The notes below the pieces were generated by a model. The model saw nothing but the letters and a program-made list of their open reading frames with translations. It did not search any database and had not been told where the DNA came from. Below, one piece after another: positions 1-9,669 of a stretch of DNA of 20,806 nt; position 1 is the first letter of the stretch; each line of letters begins with the position of its first letter. A program made the position numbers and the translations under genes. Origin of the DNA: Paraglomus occultum (Eukaryota > Glomeromycota > Glomeromycetes > Paraglomerales > Paraglomeraceae); assembly GCA_910592205.1 (NCBI GenBank), contig CAJVPJ010000611.1:1-20806 (forward strand), given 5' to 3'.

Positions 1-166
1 AAAGCTTGTCATGTTCAATCGGAAGGCCGTTCGCTATGAGAGTGTCATTTCGACTCATTAGTCCGCATCGATTTTCCATAATACTGTCTTTTGTAACAAG
101 AACCTGTAGTGGCATAAAGACCAGTCCGAAAGTTACAGAAGGTGATGGCATGGGAAAACGATCTCT
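1..166 (-). CDS. Partial coding exon of an unrecognised gene, running off the left edge
   Basis: On the minus strand a reading frame stays open from an acceptor-like CCCTTTAG (AG at 168-167) to the window edge, 55 codons plus one base. It begins Arg-Asp-Arg-Phe-Pro-Met-Pro-Ser-Pro-Ser and later contains ENRCGLMSRNDTLIANG. The composition looks like protein rather than intergenic AT-rich DNA. A possible upstream exon in compatible phase lies at about 438-289 (containing FFFDEIMFRTVF), but it carries an in-frame TAA at 354-352, so that part is either mis-spliced by me or broken. A short ATG exon at 819-787 ends in a good donor (AAG|GTAAGC), but I could not join it in phase. I do not recognise the family. 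The call rests on frame openness and splice signals only. Confidence 0.4.
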
Positions 167-438
167 CTAAAGGGCAAGACACTATTGTTCTGTTTTACTG
201 ACATTTGTAGATAGACCCTGCCACATTAATATATTGAAAGCCCAGTGTTAAAAAATTATATGGTAGAATTGACATTTGCAACCATAACCATGTTAGGTTT
301 ATCGTTAAGAATCGGGTTAATGTAGTTGAATGCTATCCAACAGTCCGGATCTTAATAATAAGCGAGTTGAAGCAGTTTATGGTTGAACAATGGAGATTCC
401 TCAAAAACAGTACGAAACATTATTTCGTCGAAGAAAAA

Positions 439-2021
439 CTGATTTTACAGCATAATGGGGATAGAATTAGATACTGAAAATTTTTAAGCTTCTAACCTTT
501 CAATAACGGTGGAAATAAAATTCTTTTTGCTATCACTTTTTCTTCTTCTTTTTTTGCGACACACTGTAATATTCTACGTAAAGTCCAATGACTATAAATT
601 AATCGTTCATAAAATAATGTCGTTCAATATTTGATAATAATAAGCTACAGTAAGTCATACGCGGTACTGTCAGATAAGTCTGTGAGCCAAAATTGTTGTG
701 CGTTCGTAAATTGTGAAGCTTTTTTTCTTTCACTAAAAAACACCAGTAAAATGAGTAGCGCAAAAACCGAGTTTTGTTTGGCTTACCTTAGCAGCGTCGT
801 TCATAACTAACAGCCTCATGACAAAATAACATTTCAAAATAACGATAAATGCGCAATGACTTGTCTATCTAACAAATACGTCAACTCGTGTTATCCATGG
901 CGTCTTATAAGCGCCGTATTGTATTAAACACAAGATCTCATAATAGCAGTCTTTCTGAAGTAAATTACTTCTTATAACTCTTTTGTTAGTTGCCAAGATC
1001 TTATGATAAGATATCAGTGATCGAATACACAATTACTCGATTTACATGCTAAAGATCAATTCATATTCAGAGAATTGTACAGTAGCAGTCATACGTATCC
1101 TACCGCCCCTAACAGGCTCCACATGTTTTTAATCGATTTGTATTACCTTTTCTTGGTTTAATACGCCCTTTAGATATGTGGTCGATTAAGAAGAAAACCA
1201 AAACCAAGAACGTTATTATACTTGGTAGTAAACGCGCATCTATTAATCCGCATCATGTCGCAAGATCATTTGCATCTGTAGCAGTGAGTCACGAAATTAC
1301 ATTTCAAAATATGACAGTGCAGAAGAACAAGTGTAAAAAAAATTTGAACTGAAAAGCTTATATATTTTTTATGACCGACAATGCACTGATATCTAAAGGT
1401 GAAGTGAAAAAGTTGCTAGACATTTGAACGAATTGAAATCTCAGTGTTTATGGTATACTTATACTGTTACTATATTCAGAGAAATTTTTAAAGTGTTAAA
1501 GCTAATTTTACCGAAGTGTTTACCAGTCTGTGAGTCAAAGTATGAATTCTCTTGCGTTTGGGTTTGGACGGCCTTTTATTCGTCGTGGTAGACTGTATGA
1601 TAACGGAATACTCCCATAATGTATGTTAATCTTACAATGGCAATGAGTATCCGCAACTCGGTTTATTAGTCACTGGGTTTTTATATTAAAGTGTCGTTAT
1701 CAAAATAAAGGCTAAAAATAACAACGTTTCCAATAATAAATAACAGGTATTAATATTTATTACAAATTGTAAAGCACCTTTCAGCAGTAGTTGCGAGCTA
1801 TCACTATTTATGATTCGTTCACAATAGTGTTTCTGCAAGCCAAGCACTATCAACTAATACAAAAGAACTTTGTCATCACATCTGGCTTTTCTTTGACTCA
1901 GAATAACAAGCTTCCTTCAGCCCATGATCCTCATCGTGCAGAACCGCCGCCCGAGCGTGCGTTCTAACACATTTTTTTCATCAGGGCATACTGTGCACAG
2001 TGCGACTGCTTTCTAAATCCG
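439..2021. other. Intergenic stretch without a supportable gene
   Basis: This AT-rich stretch has no long open frame on either strand and no tRNA- or rRNA-like structure that I can see. The left part (to about 820, minus strand) may contain small exons of the left-edge gene. The right end probably contains the promoter and untranslated first exon of the helicase gene that starts at 2140. Confidence 0.4.
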
Positions 2022-2109
2022 GTAAGAGAATGCGAATATGTGATTAGACCGAAAATTCTGTATCACGATCGCATAAATTTAATATTAATATAATGCTAAT
2101 CCGTTGCAG
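2022..2109 (+). other. Probable 5'-UTR intron of the helicase gene
   Basis: A strong donor (AATCCG|GTAAGAG, exon end 2021) and an acceptor (CCGTTGCAG, exon start 2110) flank 88 nt just ahead of the ATG at 2140. Splicing here would give a short untranslated exon followed by 30 nt of leader. This is inferred from consensus signals only. Confidence 0.45.
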
Positions 2110-2139
2110 AAATTACGGATTCTAAAGACTATAATAATA

Positions 2140-5100
2140 ATGTGTAATAGCGACGACGACTGGCAACGATCTGTAGAGGCAGAAGAAGAAGAAGCGAACG
2201 GAATAATCAGTGAACCGAGCGACATAGAGATTATAATCTCTGAAGATGCTTACCAAGTTTCCAATACAAACGTCTTTCCTTATGTCTCGCCTCAAAAGTC
2301 GACCAGTTCCACCAACTCACCCGCGATTGAGACTCTGTCAGAACAATGTAACCCGACTCTGTCCAGCTCAGACGTGGAATGCGAAAGTGATAGTGAATCG
2401 ACGTGCAGTAGCGACTCCTGTAACAGTAATTGCTCTGTCAACTTCATAGACTTTGCAAAAATGGTTAAGGAAGCCGCAGAAAAGAGGTCACAAGAGTCAA
2501 CCAAGTTAGCAGTGTCAGCTAATATCAATCAGGGAGAAGTGTCGGAACGTTTCGAGCACTTAGCAATATCAGATAATGCAACGTGTTCGGACAAAGAGTC
2601 CGAGGCCGCCGGGTCGGTGGCGAACGATTTTTTAACCTTACAGTACGCGGAAAATAGCGCGTCTGAAATATCTGCAAGTGAATCTACGTACTCAAATCCG
2701 TTCACACATCCATCTTCGATACAGATGAAACATATAGACAGATCAGGCTTACCCATAGATGAGAGAAGAGATGATATTATTAATCTGATTCGTGAAAATA
2801 GAGTTGTGATTTTAAGTGGTAGTACAGGATGCGGCAAGGTATTTGAATGGTGCTAAGCGATTCCCATTCAGATTTAATATGAATGGAGGAATCAAAAGCT
2901 TATTCTCTGTGGTCATTTTTAGTCAACTCAGGTCCCCCAGTTTATCCTCGATGATTGTTTACAAAGACAAGAACATGTGAATATAATCTGTACTCAGCCG
3001 GTAAGAATTTGGATTCAGACGTGCCTGTCAGAAATTCTTTAACTAATTGCGTTTATATATTGTTCCAATGATAGCGCCGTATTGCGGCTACTTCACTGGC
3101 AGATCGAGTAAGCAGAGAAAGAGGGACGGAGCGGCATGGTCTGGTGGGATATCATATCGGGGGAAAAAGAGGCGTCAGTTCATCGACCAGATTACGTTAT
3201 GTAACGACTGGCGTTTTGTTAGAAATCCTCAAATCTGATCGAAAATTGAGCATATATTCGCACATAATAATGGATGAGGTACAAAAGCATATTCAAAAGC
3301 ATTTGCTAAGTATGTCTTCTTTATTTGCTTGCTAACTGTCACTCTGCCAAAATTTCAGATTCACGAAAGAAATGTGGATGATGATTTGATGATGGCTCAT
3401 TTACGTTCTATTTTGAGAGAGAACCATAAACTGAAGTTAATAATTATGTCGGTTAGTATGCTATTTTTTGTTGGTGTTGGCATGTGCAATATACAATGCC
3501 TTCCTTATTGTAATACTAAATGCCATGTTTATTTCGCAGGCCACCATGAATGTGAACAAGTTCGCCAAATACTTTCGTGATTTTGAAGTGCACGAGGATG
3601 ATGCTTTCATAGAAATACCCTGTATAGATGTAAAAGCTCGTACTTATCCTGTCGAAGTATTCTACTTGGAAGATGTTTGCGAAGGACTAGAACTTGGTGA
3701 ATTGTCTATTAATGCTGCGATGCAAGAGCCACAGAAACCAACGTTATCAGCAGAAAGGCGGAGACTTCTTGTCGAATGGATCATCAAATGCCATAGTATG
3801 AAGCCTTACACGGAAGCATTTCTGGTATTCTTACCCGGAATAGCTATAATTGCTGAACTGGTAATTGATAATGTTCTATAATAAGTCATGATAAAGTGAA
3901 GAGAAAATTAATGAATACTCGTTCTTGTTTACAGGAAGAAGAATTAATAAATTATAATGAATATTACAAGTAATTCTACTATTAAATTTCGGTCTGGTTT
4001 TCAATTTCGAGGGGTATAATACTGACATGTTGTTAATTCAGACAGATGGCAAAGTTTGAGGGCCGCAAATATCCCAATCGCTTAGAAATAATAAAACTTC
4101 ATTCAACTGTTACGATTGATGAACAACACTTGGTCATGCGACGTCCAAGAAAACGAACACGCAAGGTAATGTTTGTTGTGATTCTAACGCTCTCTTGCAT
4201 CTGGTTTCTAATCATCAATATTTTACAGATTATTCTTGCAACGAACATTGCCGAGAGCTCAATTACTGTACCCGATGTCACTATAATATTTGACTCTTGT
4301 TTGAGGAAGGATATATCTTATAATGAAATAAGTAGAGCGTATAGTTTAGACGAACAATGGATAAGCAAAGACTGTGCCGAACAACGAAGAGGAAGAGCTG
4401 GTAGAGTTGGGCCTGGTTTGGTAGGACAAAATCATCATTCTCTGTGAGACAGCAAACGTGTGTGCTTCTACTATAACACAACTATTTGATTCGCAGCTTT
4501 ATAGATTTGTCACGAAAAGCTTCTACGACAGACTCCCCGAGGAACGCACCCCCGAAATTGGACGGATCCCGTTGAACTCTCTACTCCTTCGCAGCATTTA
4601 CGCCAACCTTGGAGATCCTCGCGATCTATTGGCCCGTTGTATCGATCCCCCGAGCGATGACGCTATTGACTTGGCCATAGAAGATTTATTAACAATTGGG
4701 GCTATATTTAAATCTAGCGAAACTCATGAGGACAATGATGGATGGATACGGACCATCTCCTTTATAGAATATCGTGCTACTGAGCTTGGAAAAATTCTCG
4801 CACAATTACCACTCGATCTTCATTCTGGATTATTGGTACGATATGGATTAATATTCGGTGTTTCGAATCATAGCATAATCATAGCAGCAATATTACAAAA
4901 TAGAGGAATAATTGTCCAGCCATCCAATATGGAAATAGAAATTGCAGCTGCATTCAAGCGATACCACAAGGATCTACCGGAAGATTGTCCCTTTAACGGT
5001 GGGTCTGATCTGATATCTCACTTGCGTGCTTACTTGTTATGGGAGGAAACATGGAATAACGACGAGAATGTAGACAAAGAGAAGGAGATTCAATGGTGTA

Positions 5101-6593
5101 CGGAGAACTTTGTCAGTTTGTATTGGATACGCGAGGTGCAGGATTTAGTGCTTAGCGTGCGCGACTCGTTGGCATATGTAGGTATTGGCAGCCACCCAAC
5201 GAAGAATGATCGAGACAGAATACGTAGAAATCGTCTACGTTATAGCGATCTTACTGGAAACATCAATGATGATGAGTATATTGAAGACGAACAAGATTGT
5301 GGGATTGAGGAGGAAATGGATCGTGTGGAACAAATACTCGAAAATGCTGCTGCAGGTGCAGTTGAACCGGACCCTGATGACGATGAAGAGTTCGATGAAA
5401 CAAAGGACGCAACCTCAACTAGTTATCCATCGAAAAAGAGCACGATTGTCCATCAAATGTCTGCTGATACGCTGTCTATTTTAAACCCTGAACTCAATGT
5501 ATTTGATCGCACATATCAAATAACATCTAATTCTCCAAAACTAAAAGAGGAACCTGATGTCTTGTTGATATCGATTTTACTCTTGGCGGCTTTTCATCAC
5601 AATATGCTATACATTGTTTTCGACGGCAGTACTCGTGTATGGAATGCGTGTCCAAAGGACTATAATAGAAACCATACTATAGAATTTGCAGCTCAATTAC
5701 TCCCCCCCAAGGTTGAAGTGGTAAAGATGTTACGAGAGGGCATTGGACAAGTCGCTAAAGTATTTCATCCAGATGATGACCCGCGCTCAGCAAACGGAGA
5801 TGATTTAGAAAAATGTTACGTTGAATTTACAAAACCGACTACCTGTTTATGGAAGCATTCGCGTCGAAAATCTGCAGTAGAGTTACCAGACGCTGTGTTC
5901 ATTTCACAAAAACTCAGAACTATGAAAGATGCCATGTGGGTTAATAATTCAGCTAATACAAACACTAATAACGAAGAATCTAAAAAAGTAAAATTTTCAG
6001 GTATACATGCACAACCAACAACTCAGGTTTTATTCAAACCAGTCTATCACAGACATTCTCGTCGCGTTCGTCCTCGACCAACGTCATTATTCTTCCCCCT
6101 CATTGTAGATCCTGGGGATGACTATCGATATACTATTACGGCTGGCAGGTTGCTTGCTGTTGAAAAAGTGTCATCGTATGTCGCAGAACATCTCACTTGT
6201 CTGATTAGTCCTGCAAAGGCTAATCACAATATTGGCGATATAATTCTCGCTCTCTTTGGCCATGAAATTGAATATGGAGATGACAAGGGGGGGTGCTGTG
6301 TTTACGTTAACTCGGAGAGATACTCTATATTTTCGGGTATGCTTCCGAAAGAGTTGGCAGAATTGATCAAAGCATTCAGGTGTTATTTGCAAAGCCAAGT
6401 GCACGGGAAGGGGACACTATCCCAGTCAAGAAATGTTGAAACAGATATAAACGTAAAGAATACTCCCGTTGATACTCACATTCCCGAGCAACAATTGGTT
6501 TTAAAAGAAACGACAAGACTATGGCGAGAGGGTAATATAAAGCTGGAAGAAATAGGCGAATTGCTTAAAAAGACCATATATTTAATTCTTTAA
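2140..6593 (+). CDS. TDRD9/spindle-E-type DEAH-box RNA helicase, no recognisable Tudor domain
   Basis: Eight coding exons keep frame: 2140-2838, 2923-3000, 3075-3278, 3359-3451, 3540-3860, 4046-4165, 4229-4420 and 4497-6593, giving about 1267 residues. The start is the ATG at 2140, followed by an acidic, Ser-rich N-terminus of about 200 residues. Helicase motifs are intact: motif I GSTGCGKST (about 227-235), Ia TQPRR, II DEIH (326-329, split by an intron), III SAT (358-360, split), V ATNIAESS (509-516) and VI QRRGRAGR (557-564). The winged-helix/ratchet region and the post-helicase segment (VEF...KLRTMK) resemble TDRD9/Spindle-E, helicases that act with PIWI proteins in germline transposon silencing. 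Those proteins normally carry a Tudor domain after this point. I find no convincing Tudor fold in the last roughly 200 residues. An acidic patch (DPDDDEEFDE) sits in the C-terminal half. All introns are 73-185 nt. A variant poly(A) signal ATTAAA lies at 6722. DHX36/YTHDC2-like helicases are a less good fit. Confidence 0.8.
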
Positions 6594-6781
6594 TGCAGTG
6601 ATGTCGGATTTCTGTAAATATTGACATAGATGGTATATAACTATATACAAAAATATTACAAGTAGCTTTTAATTATTGTAACGATATATGTATGTATGCA
6701 TGTATGTACGTTCTTTGCTAGATTAAAGGTTTGCGTCTTATAGCTCTTGTGATTGTTGTAAATCCAGTCGGACAAGCATAT
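6594..6781. repeat. Helicase 3' region with a short TGTA-type microsatellite
   Basis: Between the helicase stop and the next open frame lies AT-rich sequence with an imperfect (ATGT)n tract at about 6687-6710. It most likely serves as the helicase 3' untranslated region. No other feature is visible. Confidence 0.5.
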
Positions 6782-6892
6782 ATGATGACGTATTCAAGCA
6801 CCCGAAAGACTGCGGCAATATTGTTAACAACGTCCCTATTACTTATCGTACTACGGAAAAAAAGAAGAGAATTTAGCGCTTTAGTAGCGTAA
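6782..6892 (+). CDS. Candidate small ORF, single membrane segment (36 aa)
   Basis: ATG ATG opens a 36-codon frame. It encodes a short polar start, a hydrophobic segment (AAILLTTSLLLIVL) and then a basic cluster (RKKRRE), ending in TAA at 6890-6892. The same frame is open upstream back to a TAG just before 6721. The layout of one membrane helix followed by positive charges is typical of small mitochondrial or ER membrane peptides. It lies 58 nt before the CK2 beta-like start, so it could be an upstream ORF of that messenger, part of the helicase 3' UTR, or chance. I do not recognise a family. Confidence 0.3.
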   Translation: MMTYSSTRKTAAILLTTSLLLIVLRKKRREFSALVA

Positions 6893-6949
6893 ACACAATC
6901 GTACAAGTGGTGTCCCTCTGAGTATATTACATATACCAATCGCATAGAA

Positions 6950-8336
6950 ATGTGGAGTTCGAGTAACGTTAATGCGTCAAACAATGAACCGAGCAGTCGC
7001 CCCAGTTCGCACCTGGACGAAGAGGATGAAGAACTGATGCAAGAAGGTAATGGACAGTATCAAGGTAATGAAATGCTGTCAACTAGTTTCATTACTGCGC
7101 AAAGGGTGCTATGTTTTGATATGCTTAGAAAAAAGTATTGGACGTCGGGATGAGCTGCTGATACAAAAATGTTTTATCAGAATCATTTGCCTCTAACTTT
7201 AGCTGACGACCCCAATTGAATATAATATGTGTTGATAGTACTTACTCTCGAGATTTGCTGCAACTTTAATAATGAAACTTTTTGGTCATGCTTTTGACAG
7301 AATCCGACTCATCTAATGATTCCGGTACGGAATCTCTTACATGGATATCATGGTTTTGTTCGCTCTCTGGCCACGAGTATTTTGCAGAAGTGGCCGAAGA
7401 TTTTATTGAAGATGATTTCAATCTGACGGGATTGAGTACGCAAGTGACTTTTTATAAAGAAGCAATGGAAATGATTTTGGACGCTGAGCCTGGTAAATTA
7501 TCTAATTACTTGTGTGTGTAAAGTGTAATTTCTGTAGTAGACATTAAGGCATTTCTTCTGCTCTGTAAGATTTGGCGTTATATAATAATAAATTTACTAA
7601 ATACTAGAATATCTTTCAGAAGAAGATCTTGTCAAAGTTCCGGATCTATCACTAGTAGAAGCATCGGCCGAACTCTTATATGGACTCATACATCAACGCT
7701 ACATAATAACACGTCAGGGCTTGCAACAAATGGTGAATATATATAACAAATCGATATCGTAAATTTTAACTGTATTAACTCGTATTTGTTCTGATTATGG
7801 CGCTAGGTTGATAAATACGAATCAGGACATTTTGGTACTTGTCCGCGAGTTTATTGTCAATCGTGTCCAGTCGTTCCTTGTGGAAGAAGTGATATGCCGG
7901 GACGGGATACCGTTAAGCTTTTTTGCCCCAACTGTCTCGACATATATATACCGCCTAGTTCGAGATTTGTTACGCTGGACGGTAAATAGATAAAATTTTC
8001 TACATTCCATTGACTTTTTTCGTTTTTCTTCTCTGACATTTGCCTGCTTGTTTATTGTAAGGTGCCTATTTTGGGACTACATTCCCACATTTGCTGTTTC
8101 AACAGTTTCCAGACTTACAACCACAAAATGAAATGAAGATATATGAACCGCGAATATTTGGCTTTCGAGTAAATGAAAGAAGCCGAAGTGGTCCTAGGAT
8201 GCAATGGTTAAGAATGCGCTATAATGAAGATGATGAAGATGATAATGAAGGCTCTGCAGATGATGCGGATGAAGTTGATGCAAACGATGGCATAGGGAAA
8301 GGCGGGGAGAACAATAGGGCACAGGAGATTGCCTGA
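6950..8336 (+). CDS. Diverged casein kinase II beta-subunit paralog
   Basis: CK2 beta is the regulatory subunit that dimerises and docks two catalytic alpha subunits. Five phase-consistent exons are seen: 6950-7046 (or -7064), 7301-7492, 7620-7732, 7807-7981 and 8062-8336, giving 283 or 289 residues against about 215 in the canonical protein. Family landmarks are clear: TWISWFCSLSGHEYFAEV near the start, ELLYGLIHQRYI in the helical domain, and the zinc-binding dimer motif CPRVYC...FCPNC. Its cysteine spacing (5, 23, 3) is exactly that of canonical CK2 beta (Cys146, 151, 174, 177 in the short form). AYFGTTFPHLLF follows. It differs from the almost invariant animal CK2 beta at many sites. It adds an acidic/Ser-rich N-terminal extension of about 40 residues and a highly acidic C-terminal tail. 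Because canonical CK2 beta is nearly unchanged across animals, this must be an extra paralog. Its introns argue against a recent retrocopy. A variant poly(A) signal ATTAAA lies at 8381. Confidence 0.88.
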
Positions 8337-8444
8337 CTATACTATTTCGAATAAGGTGGGCGACGAACTATTGATAGGAGATTAAACTTTCTAGTTCAAA
8401 GACAAGTGAAATCTAGTGGGGAGGTCTCTTTTCGCACATGTAGA

Positions 8445-9371
8445 ATGACAGTGAATTCTCCTGCTAATCATGAGTCCGATAATGATATCAATCATGCGAT
8501 AGGTTTGCGCACTGTATCAAGTCTATATGGTTCCACATACATGCATGTACTGTATATCTATCTAATGAAGATATAATGACTATACTGCATTGATATTTAT
8601 AATTTTATTATACTCGTGTTTGTTAGCATGAAACAGAACACATCAATAGGCTTAACGGTTGCTTTCCGAATGCGACGAAGATATTTGACAATCCGCGCAT
8701 CTCAAACAGTCTCAATCTCAGACGCACCCATGTCAGTTCGAAGAAATCGTGATGATGAATGGATAAAAGTCGAATTTATAACTTGTTGTAAGTTAGCCCC
8801 GAGTTATGGTAGGAACACCCATTTCAGCGTCGCTTGTTTTAAGAAGGCGTCTCATGACGGAAAAAAAAGATATACTCGAAGAATAGCGCTTTATTGGTGT
8901 GCCGGATATCAATTCGGAACCACAACAGGAAAGGTATTAGATTGTCTAGTATACATATACATCAAAACACTTCTTTTCTACTAATCACGTGATATGAACC
9001 AAAATATGTACCATGTGTGAATACGGCATTTTTGTTCTCGTCGCATTTCTTTTAAACATTGAAAGATTGTTTCTGAATGATGCAAATGTATAACATTGGG
9101 ATTCGGAATGGGGGAAAAATAAAAATCTTCTTTGTTATATACAAGTAGCCTTTTGGCAATTTGCTACATTATTACCTGAAACTGTCAATACAGAGTTCCT
9201 TCATTGTTTGACAATTTAGCCACTCGGATCGATCATAACTCTTGGTTCCGTGTCGCACGTGTATTTATCGGTGGAATCGTAAGGAGTTATGCTTACGCAA
9301 GTGCTGTCTTACCATATACGGACCAAAATTACAATACAAAACCAATCAGACCACAATCGAACTTTTTGTAA
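8445..9371 (+). CDS. Unrecognised small gene, four exons, with an in-frame TAG or alternative acceptor
   Basis: Four exons join in phase: 8445-8513, 8627-8735, 8828-8933 and 9194-9371. Together they make 153 codons plus stop, with one in-frame TAG at 8884-8886. If exon 2 ends at 8731 and exon 3 starts at 8887, using the AG of that same TAG as acceptor, the TAG and the preceding 18 codons are removed and 132 codons remain open. Protein-like stretches are INRLNGCFPNATKIFDNPRI (exon 2), RFIGVPDINSEPQQER (exon 3) and DNLATRIDHNSWFRVARVF followed by IGGIVRSYAYASAVLPYTD (exon 4). The last piece has a mildly hydrophobic segment. I do not recognise a family. It starts only 108 nt after the CK2 beta-like stop. 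The joined frame is far better than chance, but splice sites 2 and 3 are uncertain, and a pseudogene with a nonsense mutation is possible. Confidence 0.45.
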
Positions 9372-9657
9372 CAACAATGTCAAACGATTTTTCAGACGCA
9401 GCACACGAGGACATTGTTAAAAAGCGATCAGATCACAGAATACTGCGGAGGGCGTAAAAACAAAAAGAAAAAAAAAATCGGAAAAATTTTTATAATATAA
9501 ATACCCTTACCAACCATTATCAGATTAGATAGGCAACTACTTTTATAATAATTCCCTGAGCCTTCGTCACTTACCGTGCGCTTTTTATCTAACGCCTTTT
9601 TTTGCGCCTTGATACGATAAAGACTCTGTATTCCCGCTTCCTTACCATCACTTACAG
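9372..9657 (+). promoter_or_regulatory. Rasputin upstream region and leader
   Basis: This stretch holds a 26-codon ORF (9377-9457, starting Met-Ser-Asn-Asp-Phe-Ser), a TATA-like TATAATATAAATA at about 9491, and a pyrimidine-rich run ending in CTTACAG (9651-9657), which looks like a splice acceptor. The rasputin leader therefore may come from a spliced exon further upstream, with the coding exon beginning at 9658, or transcription may start just after the TATA-like box. The sequence does not decide between these. Confidence 0.35.
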
Positions 9658-9669
9658 GAAAAGAACATA

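Noticed and set aside
8616-8984. A 122-codon plus-strand ORF read straight through
   Set aside because: Its frame differs from the more protein-like spliced frame, and it runs through a good donor at 8933/8934. I prefer the four-exon model.
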